Of a stretch of DNA of 64,000 bases, positions 42,581-52,003 are shown piece by piece (positions within the stretch are counted from its first letter, which is position 1; every line of letters starts with the position of its first letter). The notes under the pieces are model-generated. The model worked only from the letters and a program-made list of their open reading frames with translations, was not told the DNA's origin and made no database searches. The translations under genes and the position numbers were made by a program. Source of the stretch: Cerrena zonata (taxonomy: Eukaryota > Basidiomycota > Agaricomycetes > Polyporales > Cerrenaceae); contig JASBNA010000075.1 of NCBI GenBank assembly GCA_038087015.1, positions 62,001-126,000 of the forward strand, given 5' to 3'.

Positions 42581-42892
42581 AAATTTAACAAACAAAGGTT
42601 TTCAAATCTAAAAGATTTATCATAAATTTTCAAAGGTCGGCTTTTGAATCCGCTTGTATGAACACAGTAGCGCTCTATCAAATACTATGTTTATTGATAA
42701 ATTGTATAAACAATTAAGCTGAATAGAAAGATTTGAAGGTTTATACGCGCGCGTAATGAAAATTTCAAAAAAAAAAAAAAAAAAATCAAAAAAAAAAAGT
42801 GTACGGATCTTCAAACCACGAAAGCAAAATCATTCAATACATTTTTAAGATCACAGTACTTTAAATACCATAGAACCAACAGTTTCATTCAA

Positions 42893-45446
42893 ATGAATTC
42901 GTCAAGAAGTTTAGAAGAAGGAGAAAGGGGTGGATTTGATGCGAAGATATTTCTTTCTGTTGCACGGTTGTTGACTTTAAACCAGAAGACTGCTTCGGTT
43001 GGATTGAAAGAAGCCTTCGATGTGATTGGAAATGCTGTCAATTACCATTCCAAGCTTCAATTCACCAATATCGGGAATATACTCAGCCTCTTGTTACTTT
43101 ATTCATCTCCAGCATCTGTTCCGATTGAAGATATTGCATTTGTATGTAAACGATTTGTTCAGGCATCGTTTGGAGAGGCCAACTTAGCTCTTGTCGGCGA
43201 GGATTTAGAAGAAGTTTCCAATTGGCTTACAGACAAAGCCAATTTGAGTGATGATATTTTGCTAGGAAGCGATGATTCGGAGCTGATTATAAGTACAGCC
43301 CGGAATTTGGCTGTTGATATTCAGTTCGAGAGTCAAGCGTACGATTTCCTGTTGGACTCAACCGCTTCTCAAGAAGAGATATTATACCGTTTCACGGTGT
43401 CCAAGGCGATAAATCTTTCCAGCTACTTCCTTGACATAAGCAGATTCAATGCATTGTTTGAGTTGTCAAAAGGATATCCCCCATTTGAAAAATGGTATAC
43501 CGGAATAGTAAAACCTTTTACGTATTATTGGTCAAACTATGGAAGTATTTCTGGAGCCGAGTCAATCCGATTTAACCAGTTTGTACGTATCAATTCACTC
43601 AGTGGGAAATTTGATGTGTTGATTAGTCCAATTAACGAAGAAAGCTCCAACGAACACTTGTCTGTTAACAAGTGGATGAATAATGTGATTTTACCGTTAA
43701 TTAGCCATTACGAGAGTGATTTCAGACCTCTTTTGCCTTGGTTATTTGATGAAAATCGTTTTGAAGCAATGTTAGCCTCTCAGAAATATAAGTTGTGGTA
43801 TGAAGCTATTAGTTCTATCATTGAGTTTAAACAGAATGGAATCACGTCTTTTCCACCTGGATCTTATAATGAAGTTATTAAATATTTTTTAGCAAGCTGT
43901 TACTATTATGCTATTTTCATGAGATTCTAGTAACGTCTCTTCCATTGAGATGTTGAAAATTTACGACTATATAAGAGATACCCTCAACGTCCTATCATTA
44001 AGCTTGGGCCCAGGGAGAATACTAACGAACGTTGATTTTGATCCTGAGAAATTGGAGTCTGACTGCTCTTCACTTTTGGTCTTTATAGATCAAAATCATG
44101 AACTTAGCTCATTGTATGAACCAAACTCAGATGCGGTTACTACTCTTCAAGACACATTAGAAACTTGTGAAAAGCTTTATTCTATAAATAAACTCACTAT
44201 TGCACAGTTCTTAAAGTTGAGGTACTCGAGAGCTTTAGACTACTCATCCAAGGAGAAAGAAATTACGATTATAATGCATGGGCTCAATGAAACTAATTAC
44301 CAACAACTTTTGTCTTCGGCACGTTTGTTTTCCAAGGCTTTTATTGCAATTGACCCAGAACACGAATCCCAAATCAACAGACTAATTGTTGAAAGATTTT
44401 TGTTTTTCAATTTATTTGATATTGTTGAAGAATTTTATAAAGAGGATGAGTTTAAATTAACCGCTGACACCTACTTCCAATTAGCAAACAAAAAGTTTTG
44501 GGACTCTTTTAACCAGGCATCAAATTTAAATGATAAAATAGGAAAATTGAATTTGGCTTCAAAATGTGTTCGAATATTTGATTTGTTATCTTCGAATCCC
44601 GAATTGTCAGAGGAAAATAGGGGCTCAATCATAAAGACTAAGCATTTACTTAAAGTGATTAACAACATCAAGAACTTTAAAATCGTAGTCGAAAGAGGGA
44701 AGCATTTCACTCCATATCAATTAATCACTCAATTTGGCCTTGTTGATTCTAAAGAAACGGACGGGAAGAACAGTCCAATAAACTTGATTACAACCATCCT
44801 TGAAAACAACCCGAAGTCTTATCTAGCATACGAAAAACTTTATAAAATATTTGTTGACTTTCTCATATTCTTAGATGATTCTGGATCTGACATTAGTATG
44901 ACATATTTACCAAAGATAAAATCTGCATGCATTGAATCAGCATTAATCGACACCAATTTCGACTTTGCTTACAAAAATAGTATAGAATTACTAACCTATT
45001 ATTCGGATAAAAATGGAAATGAGTTAAATTCTTTATGGCTCACATTCTATCAAGTCGGTAAGTTCATTTCTCCTGAATGGTTTGGTGACTATGATACTTC
45101 GATAAATAATGAAAAGATCTCCATTTTAACAAAGCAGAGAGAAGTGCTTGCCTTGGCCTTGAAGCTCATAAAACCTAACGAATCCAGCATCGATAATAGT
45201 AAGCTTTTACTAACGCAATGGGAAAACATTAACCAAGAGATTGAAAACTGGTATGCAAGTTTACAAACTAGATCTCAGTCAAACACCCATTCAACTACAA
45301 GAACTGATCAGGTTAAGGAGAATTTGGGTGCCTTGACCAATGACTTAATCAGTGACGCAACCAACACCACCAACCAAGCAAGTGAAAAGTTATCAAATCT
45401 TTTCGTATCCGGTCTCGGCTGGGCTATTGGTGCAAATCCAGAGTAA
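42893..45446 (+). CDS. SEC39: Sec39/Dsl3, Dsl1 tethering complex subunit, one frame break
   Basis: Helical-repeat protein without enzymatic motifs, about 851 codons. The two halves, 42893-43930 and about 43923-45446, are consecutive in different frames; the switch lies at 43915-43923 (…YYAIF to DSSNVSSIEMLKIY). Features such as DFRPLLPWLFDENRFEAML, the long all-helical solenoid and a C-terminal amphipathic stretch (LTNDLISDATNTTNQASEKL) fit the Sec39 family, the alpha-solenoid subunit that binds ER SNAREs and helps tether Golgi-derived COPI vesicles. There is no single diagnostic motif, so the assignment rests on overall character and remembered similarity. Confidence 0.55.
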
Positions 45447-45588
45447 TCAATGTATAAGTAATGTACTATAGTAAGTACGTGAGCTGTAGAAATATGAGCG
45501 AGGCTAAAAGAGAAAAAAAAAAAGAGAAAAACAAAGTCGAGAGATACAAGGCCTTCAGGTATTTGAAAGACATTTATTAAAACCAAGA

Positions 45589-46518
45589 ATGTCATTAATA
45601 ACGAGGAAACAGCAAGAGATCATAGATGAGGCGATTTCCAGCTATATCAAGAACTATGATAAGGTGGCACAACAATACTCGAAATTAAGACAAGAAATTT
45701 ATGAGACATCTAATGATATACTTGAACTGGTTGAAAAAGAGGAAAAAGTTTCAGAAACAGATAAAATCAGGCTAGAAAAGCTTACATATGAATATAATAA
45801 GATCGCTGAGATATACAGCTTGCACATCAACCGTTTGGGTCATAATATAGAGATTAATAGAAGCATCAAACCGCAATACCTTGGAGATCTCGAGTCTCAG
45901 TATGATAAATTGAGTGAGAGAAAGGGTCAATTGAAATCAAGCATATCAGATTTCAAGGATAATAAGAAACCATTGATTGATGATATGAATGCGTTATTGA
46001 CGAATTTCCAAACTGAAGTGGTCAGCAAACGTGCCAGAGCAAAAATTATTAATAAGGCAAACGATCAGGAATATAGTAATACCAGCAGAAAGATAAATCC
46101 AGAATCTTCAGTGTTCACTCATCAAGAATTAAAAGATCTTTTCACCGATATAGACTCTAAATTGAGACAATTGAAGACTGTTGATGAAGTTGGTGAAGAA
46201 GGTACTACCACAGCAAATCATTCAATAAATATAATTAATTACTTAGATGAGCATATCAAGAACGAAAGAGCTTATATAAGACTTGACTCTGATAAGATTT
46301 TATACGATATATCGAAGGCCAGACCCATTGATGCTGGTAATTCTTCTACGGTTGTGGACGAGTATGATAAGTCAATTGAAAATTTAACCATAAATATAAA
46401 GGATTTGATTGAGCATGGTGCAGAAGCTAAAGAAAGGTGGAGTTTGAACGCTAAGAAAATTGAATTAATGAAACAAGTACTACAAAGTTTTGATGATTCC
46501 ATGGAAATTGACAATTAG
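45589..46518 (+). CDS. coiled-coil protein of unknown function
   Basis: 309 residues, almost entirely helical with heptad-like spacing (about 5-135, 180-205 and 245-305), rich in Lys, Glu, Ile and Leu, with no membrane segment, signal or enzyme motif. The end WSLNAKKIELMKQVLQSFDD is reminiscent of kinetochore coiled-coil subunits such as Kre28, but I cannot confirm this. It lies in tandem 142 bp after SEC39, with an A-rich spacer. ATG at 45589 follows a clear intergenic gap, and the codon use is like its neighbours, so it is a real gene. Confidence 0.75.
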   Translation: MSLITRKQQEIIDEAISSYIKNYDKVAQQYSKLRQEIYETSNDILELVEKEEKVSETDKIRLEKLTYEYNKIAEIYSLHINRLGHNIEINRSIKPQYLGDLESQYDKLSERKGQLKSSISDFKDNKKPLIDDMNALLTNFQTEVVSKRARAKIINKANDQEYSNTSRKINPESSVFTHQELKDLFTDIDSKLRQLKTVDEVGEEGTTTANHSINIINYLDEHIKNERAYIRLDSDKILYDISKARPIDAGNSSTVVDEYDKSIENLTINIKDLIEHGAEAKERWSLNAKKIELMKQVLQSFDDSMEIDN

Positions 46519-46746
46519 TTATATAACTTTTTATCATTCTTTTCGTTTATTAATATTTTTTTATAGTCTTGTTTGGAAATGATTGAATCATTATCTTATA
46601 ATTAATAATATACAATGTAGCTATCCTAGGAGGACAATAAGCAAGCCTGAAAAGACAATTTTCTTTAGATAACCATTGATCTAGTCCTAAAATACAAATT
46701 TCGTTAATTGTTTGGTTGAAAAAGAAAAAACACACAGAACAATCAT

Positions 46747-47013
46747 CTATTCTCCAATCGGATTGATAAGAATTACCGAATCTCCTCTAACAAAGACCAT
46801 CTCAGTCTTCTTGATTATTGGAGCAGAAGAGTCTTCGTTAAATATGTATTCTTGTGCATCACTTAATACCATATTGCAGTGGGAATCGTAACCTTGTAAT
46901 TTACCTTTTATTTCACGAGCTCCTCTTAATTTGACAAGCACTAATTCATCAAGTTGGAAACGAATTAAGTCAAGAGGCTCTTGCTGCTGCAGCTCAGTTT
47001 GGACAGATGACAT
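46747..47013 (-). CDS. LSM3: U6 snRNA-associated Sm-like protein Lsm3
   Basis: 88 residues. Sm fold with Sm1 (LDELVLVKLRGAREIKGKLQGYDSHCNMVLSDA) and Sm2 (EMVFVRGDSVILINP) motifs. LRGAR, DSHCN and FIRGD/FVRGD are the RNA-binding loops typical of Lsm3. It belongs to both the nuclear Lsm2-8 ring on U6 snRNA and the cytosolic Lsm1-7 ring in mRNA decay. The N-terminal extension (SSVQTELQQQEP) is a little longer than in S. cerevisiae and the acidic C-terminal tail is missing. It shares a 241-bp divergent promoter with MRPL4 that carries a 20-bp palindrome. Confidence 0.95.
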   Translation of the reverse strand: MSSVQTELQQQEPLDLIRFQLDELVLVKLRGAREIKGKLQGYDSHCNMVLSDAQEYIFNEDSSAPIIKKTEMVFVRGDSVILINPIGE

Positions 47014-47099
47014 TTCTTTTGGTTATGGTTATCAAGACTCGTTAGTCAATAGTTGAGGTTGGAATTAACTTTCGAGTTAATGAAGAGGAAAAAAGTACG

Positions 47100-47139
47100 A
47101 AATGTCGCGAGTGAAAAATCAAATGTCGCGCGACATTTG
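47100..47139. promoter_or_regulatory. AAATGTCGCG site and 20-bp perfect palindrome in the LSM3/MRPL4 promoter
   Basis: AAATGTCGCGA (47100-47110) is followed 9 bp later by the perfect palindrome CAAATGTCGCGCGACATTTG (47120-47139). CG-rich palindromes are rare in this AT-rich DNA. The same half-site, AAATGTCG, forms an inverted repeat upstream of MRPL8. Confidence 0.65.
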
Positions 47140-47254
47140 TTTTGAAAAACTTTTCAAAGATTTTTTGATTTTTTTGATTTTTTTTTTTTTTAATTCTTTT
47201 AACGATCAACTGTTCTGACTTGAAAATTGAATAGTCAAATCCTTTTGTTCTATC

Positions 47255-48157
47255 ATGAGTATACGCATACCCGTCAGATGTCTTAGAACATCGTCTAGAA
47301 GCTTAGCCAGAAGCAAGCCTTTGGCCTTCACTAATTTAAAGAATATAAAGTTAAGAGAACCAATTGTTCCAACTCATCAAAATTTCGATGTTTCACCAGA
47401 TCATCCCTTATGGGCATTCTTTGCCGATGGAAACGAGTCTACCGCCGCTTTCCGCGAAAGTGAAGATCTTGATACCAGTTCCCGTGCCTGGTCCTTCCCA
47501 GAGTTACGTCGTAAAAGTTTTGAAGACTTGCATAAAATATGGTATTTAACCTTGAAAGAACGTAATATTTTAGCCAGAGAACATAAAGTGGCTTCATACT
47601 ATTCATATCCAAAGTTAGATACCTATGATGACGTTGATAATAAGTTGAAATTGACCCAAAAAAGAATTAAACAAGTTTTATTAGAAAGACAGGTTGCAAA
47701 TGAAAGAGCACAAACTTTAACCGAAGAACAAGAATCTTATTTGAATGAATTCAAACAAAACTACATTGAAGCTGGTGAAGCCGATATCATTTCCTGGAAT
47801 GAAAAATTAATCAGATTACAATATGCATTTTTTGGAATTGAACCTCAATTACAAGATTACGACTTGGCTCAAGATATAAACCTTACTTTCATTAAAGGTT
47901 TGGACTTTGTTGCGGACTTAAAAGTCAGCAGACATTTGGCTTCAAATCCAGATTCTATCAGCTTGCCATTAAACGGTGTTATTGAACAATTACCATTCTT
48001 ACTTCGTAGTACTGAAGATGCCGTCAATGAAGTTAATGCTTTAAGAGAAGCCGGCCACTCCGTTAAATTAGACAAGATCGACGTTCTTCCATTCTTAAGA
48101 AATGCTCTCGAAAAAGCCATTGCCGAAGAAGCAGCTGAAGCTGAGGAAGATGCTTAG
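47255..48157 (+). CDS. MRPL4: mitochondrial large ribosomal subunit protein uL29m
   Basis: 300 residues. An Arg/Ser-rich, acid-free leader (MSIRIPVRCLRTSSRSLARSK) suits mitochondrial import. The body shows the Mrpl4/MRP-L47 signature: DHPLWAFFAD, then SRAWSFPELRRKSFEDLHKIWYLTLKERNILAREHK, the uL29 helical core near the tunnel exit. A yeast-specific C-terminal extension ends in an acidic Glu/Ala tail (AIAEEAAEAEEDA). Start ATG 47255. Divergent from LSM3. Confidence 0.93.
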   Translation: MSIRIPVRCLRTSSRSLARSKPLAFTNLKNIKLREPIVPTHQNFDVSPDHPLWAFFADGNESTAAFRESEDLDTSSRAWSFPELRRKSFEDLHKIWYLTLKERNILAREHKVASYYSYPKLDTYDDVDNKLKLTQKRIKQVLLERQVANERAQTLTEEQESYLNEFKQNYIEAGEADIISWNEKLIRLQYAFFGIEPQLQDYDLAQDINLTFIKGLDFVADLKVSRHLASNPDSISLPLNGVIEQLPFLLRSTEDAVNEVNALREAGHSVKLDKIDVLPFLRNALEKAIAEEAAEAEEDA

Positions 48158-48462
48158 TCTTTTTAAATCTTTAATCGGGTTTTCCCTATTTTGTACTTTA
48201 TTTCATACTCGTGTACATAGCTTTGAATCTCTCAATTCTAGACGTAATTTGCAATTATATTTATAACCTTCACGTAAGCAATGTTTGGTTAACCTACCCA
48301 ATTTCTAACTATTGAAATCTGTATGGTTGTATGGTGTTTGCGACATTTTCATTGGTTGTCCTAAAGATTTCCATTTTTCTCACTGGTAAAAATTCTGAAA
48401 AGTCTAATAGAATAAGAGTATTACACTAGAAACTATCCAGATCATTCAATTTAAAGGCCACA

Positions 48463-48828
48463 ATGGGAGGTAGAATACATGGGTTTTTAGGTGGTGTCTT
48501 ATTGACTTCTGCTTTCACCTATTATACTGGACAATATTTTCAAAAAAATCAACAAGTTATATCTCACCATTTGAAAACTTCCAATAACATTATCAATAAT
48601 AGAATTTTGTCTGACAAAGATATTTCCACAGAGATTGTGCCGGTAGACAGTCGTATAAACTATACATCTCGTCCTAACATTGCTGAAACATCAAAAGATA
48701 TTTGGAACGATGAGATCATCAAGATGGTTAACTGGATATATAGTATCAATTGGTACCAATGGATGATTGATGCCGATAAAACTGTCCACAATTTAAAAGA
48801 TAAGGTTTCTACAGCAGAAAAGAAATAG
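48463..48828 (+). CDS. MIC12: MICOS complex subunit Mic12
   Basis: 121 residues. An N-terminal membrane segment (HGFLGGVLLTSAFTYYTGQYF, ~6-26) anchors it in the mitochondrial inner membrane. The C-terminal block ETSKDIWNDEIIKMVNWIYSINW matches the signature of S. cerevisiae Mic12/Aim5 (SIKDIWNEQIRNSVDWIYSW). MICOS shapes crista junctions; Mic12 couples Mic60 to the Mic10 module. It converges on TSC10 with ~146 bp between the stops. Confidence 0.85.
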   Translation: MGGRIHGFLGGVLLTSAFTYYTGQYFQKNQQVISHHLKTSNNIINNRILSDKDISTEIVPVDSRINYTSRPNIAETSKDIWNDEIIKMVNWIYSINWYQWMIDADKTVHNLKDKVSTAEKK

Positions 48829-48974
48829 ACGTTTTTATGTAATTTAATATAATGAATTATTCGAATTGAATATATTGTGTAAGAAGAAGGGAAAACAAAA
48901 GAAAATAACACATATGAAAAGAATATAAAATTAAGTATCAAAACATTTGAAGAAAAGTTTAATATCAAACCAAC

Positions 48975-49981
48975 CTAATCAATTTTATCTGAGCTGTCTA
49001 AAGAACGAGTATCGAACTTATTTTTACTTGAACTATTATCATGATTTGCTCTTTTTTGGAAATACTTGATGATATCTCTATACACCACCCAATTAGCCAA
49101 TGGAGCGATAATCAGAAAGATAAAACTTACAATTATTTGAAAGACAGACCAAGATCTTGGTAAGACTCCTAATACTGAACATCCTAATAGCCATCCAATG
49201 AAATCAGTAGTAATTGTATCATAGCCTTACTCAAACTGTCAATAATCATATCAGCACATTTACTGGAAGGAATTGGACTACTTGGGCCTTCGATTTGTTT
49301 TGTAATCTCCGGTTTGGTCTTTTGTTCTTCAAGGAACCCATCACTTGCAAAATTACCAGGAAAGACACAAGATACACGATAATTATATGGTCCTAATTCT
49401 TGACGTAAGACCACTGAAAGGGATGAAATAGCAGCTTTTAATGGAGCATATTGAGCATAACCAATAAATGGATAAAAGGCAACAACTGATGAAAAAAGGA
49501 CCACATGTCTCAGCTTATGTTCATTGAACTTAAGATCTTGGTGAATGGCCAAGGTTTGTTTGAATCCAGAGTGAACGACATTGAGTGCAGTCTTGTAATT
49601 AAGATCAATCCCACTAGCTAAATCGGCCCCTGTAAGATCATTAAATAGCTTTGGGATTGAGCTACCGGCACAGCAAAATATATAATCAGGATCTTGTTGG
49701 CGATCAATAGTAATTGTCTTCCATAAATCAGCACATTGATCATAATCAGAGACATCACAGGCAATGTACGATACAACAGGGGAATTACTATCATTTATAG
49801 AAGCAGAACGTTCAATTTCTTCAGCTTGATTTATAAGTTTCTGTTCAGTTCTTGCAACTAAGATAACTGAGCATCTTAAATGATATAGCTTCAAAGCAAG
49901 ATCAGCACCAACCCCTTGAGAAGCACCAATGACCAAGGCAGTCTTACCTTCGGGCTTGAAATTTGATTTGGAGAACCACAT
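48975..49981 (-). CDS. TSC10: 3-ketodihydrosphingosine reductase Tsc10, one frame break before the membrane tail
   Basis: NADPH-dependent SDR enzyme reducing 3-ketosphinganine in sphingolipid synthesis at the ER. Visible: cofactor motif [23 protein letters not shown], catalytic Ser in [13 protein letters not shown] and YxxxK in [11 protein letters not shown], then [12 protein letters not shown]. The continuous frame stops at 49184 after an aberrant AMIQLLLIS. Adding one base near 49225-49230 continues as [21 protein letters not shown] and gives a hydrophobic tail ([22 protein letters not shown]) plus a basic end to the TAG at 48975. That is the C-terminal ER anchor known for Tsc10, and the 336-codon total fits, so I annotate the longer span. 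Confidence 0.9.
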
Positions 49982-50236
49982 TAGAGATTAAAAGCTAATA
50001 TAACTAAGATAAATAAGATAAATAAGCCCATATTAGATCCATGTATATTCGCACCTCCCACGGAATATTTTTTTTTTCGAAAATCATCCTTAAAGGATTG
50101 TTATACGATTCATAGTGAAAGGAGAAAACCTCGTATATGATGAATCTACATTGAAGACAGGTTGTTTTCAAGTGTTATAAGTTATGTGTGAATCTATTTG
50201 CAGAAAAATAAGCTATATACAATGAGGTGCAACCAA

Positions 50237-50989
50237 TTATGAAGATTCTGGCTTTTCTTCAGTTGGTTGAGTCTTATTAGGTCTAGGAATAACATTGAAT
50301 TTCTTAGAAACAGTGAGTTGTCCAGTGTATGCCCCACCGTAATATTCAAGATTATGAGGAAGGTTTTCTAAATTCTTTTTAGATTCTTCATTTGTTATTT
50401 CGCCAGAGACTGGATCATAATGGAAAAACTTTTCTTTTGCAGTTTCGACAGCACCACGGAATTTATCTTCACCATCTTCACGGAGTTGAGTTAATTTCTT
50501 AATGTTGACTTTGGTAAGATCATCAACTGGTAATCCTTGTAATTCTAATCTTGCGACAACTTTGGCAATATACCAGAATCTAATTTCAAATTCGGAATCC
50601 ACAAGCTCCAACACCGACATTGGTGCCTTATCGTCACCCAATCTTGGTTCTAATTTAATAATACGAGTGAATCCGTGTTTTCTTTCTGGGTATCTTTTGG
50701 AAAGTTCTTCAATCACTCTTGGAGCGATTTGGTTTTTATCACCCGGTTGTAAGTAGTTCAAATTTTCATTTTGCTCTAATCTTTCTTTTAATGATAAATT
50801 TTGTTTTTGTAATTCTCTATCCTTCTGTAATGCATTCGATAAAAAACTTTCAATCTTTGCTTGTGCTCTTTTGGCTTTGGTTCTTCCGGTGACAATGTAG
50901 TCGTGCTTGATTAAGTTGGCGCACAAATTTTTATTTATCAGCTTGATATGACGCCCCACCTGGTATGGTTTCTTATGTAAAGTAGGCAT
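50237..50989 (-). CDS. MRPL8: mitochondrial large ribosomal subunit protein bL17m
   Basis: 250 residues. The N-terminal ~110 residues are a bL17 domain: GRHIKLINKNLCANLIKHDYIVTGRTKAKRAQAKIE, and later RVIEELSKRYPERKHGFTRIIKLEPRLGDDKAPMSVLELV. As in fungi, a long extension follows (SEFEIRFWYIAKVVARLEL...; HNLEYYGGAYTGQL). No cleavable leader is obvious; bL17m of yeast likewise starts directly with the ribosomal domain. Its upstream region carries an inverted AAATGTCG repeat at 51082-51109. Confidence 0.92.
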   Translation of the reverse strand: MPTLHKKPYQVGRHIKLINKNLCANLIKHDYIVTGRTKAKRAQAKIESFLSNALQKDRELQKQNLSLKERLEQNENLNYLQPGDKNQIAPRVIEELSKRYPERKHGFTRIIKLEPRLGDDKAPMSVLELVDSEFEIRFWYIAKVVARLELQGLPVDDLTKVNIKKLTQLREDGEDKFRGAVETAKEKFFHYDPVSGEITNEESKKNLENLPHNLEYYGGAYTGQLTVSKKFNVIPRPNKTQPTEEKPESS

Positions 50990-51081
50990 GTTTAGACTAG
51001 AAGATGTTTGAAACTGGACTACTTAAAGAAAGAAAACTGAAAAAGTTGAAATTTTTTTTTCAAAAATTCCTTTGACCGATC

Positions 51082-51109
51082 AAAATGTCGTGACGTTTGA
51101 CGACATTTT
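51082..51109. promoter_or_regulatory. inverted AAAATGTCG ... CGACATTTT repeat upstream of MRPL8
   Basis: Nine-base arms 51082-51090 and 51101-51109 separated by ten bases, about 95 bp before the MRPL8 ATG. Same half-site as the LSM3/MRPL4 palindrome. Probably a binding site of a dimeric factor; identity unknown. Confidence 0.6.
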
Positions 51110-51356
51110 TTCGACTCACCGAAAACTCCGTGCATCCCATTTGCTTCTAGTTGCAAATAGACATACATTTAGACTTACATTAAAGCCCAGAGGACGTTTA
51201 TAAGGGTGTCCTGCTACGGCATAACAGTGAAAAATTACATCATCTAAAAGTCCCGAATCAGGTTTGGCCTGCGTGGATGATCAGGGAGATGTTACGATCA
51301 TTCAGCAGTCATTCAGGTGTCTGTACAATAAGGTCAACTGCCCGTATACATAATGT

Positions 51357-51470
51357 ATGCAGCCGAAATTGAAGACGAAAGGAATTAAGCTGGGAAGAGG
51401 GTTCCCGGTATTACAAAGATACGGGGAAGAAGTACTACAGGACATAAAGGGTAAATTAAGTGTTTCTTAA
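51357..51470 (+). CDS. candidate 37-residue small protein, uncertain
   Basis: An ATG frame in otherwise gene-free DNA reads MQPKLKTKGIKLGRGF, continues VLQRYGEEVLQDIKGKL and stops at TAA 51468-51470. The basic, hydroxylated N-terminus and amphipathic middle resemble tiny mitochondrial proteins, and the composition is less AT-driven than the surrounding DNA. A possible acceptor (TTCTGTTGCAG, ending 51504) lies just downstream, but there is no TACTAAC branch site. I recognise no family. Confidence 0.25.
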   Translation: MQPKLKTKGIKLGRGFPVLQRYGEEVLQDIKGKLSVS

Positions 51471-51537
51471 AATAAAGATCAAAAATATTTCCTGGATTTC
51501 TGTTGCAGTATATTCTTAACAGGATAGCATGGCCGGA

Positions 51538-51732
51538 TTATTTCTTACCACTTTTCTTGATACCACCCAGTAAAAGAGGACCTTTACCCTTTGCTTTTTC
51601 GGCCATTTCTTTTTTAGCTTTGGCATCGGCTTTTTGCTTTTCTCTGAAGGCCACTTCATCATCATCAAAATCTTGTTGCTTCTTCTTTGGAGCTTTCAAT
51701 GGTTTGGCTTTACCACCTTGACGACCGGACAT
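51538..51732 (-). CDS. TMA7: translation machinery-associated protein Tma7
   Basis: 64 residues, the length of the conserved eukaryotic family (CCDC72). Very basic: MSGRQGGKAKPLKAPKKKQ, then DFDDDEVAFREKQKADAKA, KKEMAEKAKGKGPLLLGGIKKSGKK. The GGK.KPLK.PKK start and GPL..GGIKKSGK end are the family signature. It associates with ribosomes; mechanism unclear. Confidence 0.95.
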   Translation of the reverse strand: MSGRQGGKAKPLKAPKKKQQDFDDDEVAFREKQKADAKAKKEMAEKAKGKGPLLLGGIKKSGKK

Positions 51733-52003
51733 CTTCTGCTATTGTTTATCTGGACTAATTGAATGTTTTAAAACCTCATCTCCATACATCGTTTTTTTTT
51801 TTTTAGAAACGAAATCAAATTTTCTTTCGCTAAACCTGTAAATGCCTTTGAGTGTCATGTTTTACAGGTTTGGCTTCTGGACAAACAAGTGAGAATAAAA
51901 CTAGCTATTGGGACAAGTATAAGCTAAGATATAAGACCGACTAGACAATTAGACCCAATTGAGTTGATGTTCATATAGATATATTGTTGGACACATAGCA
52001 AAG

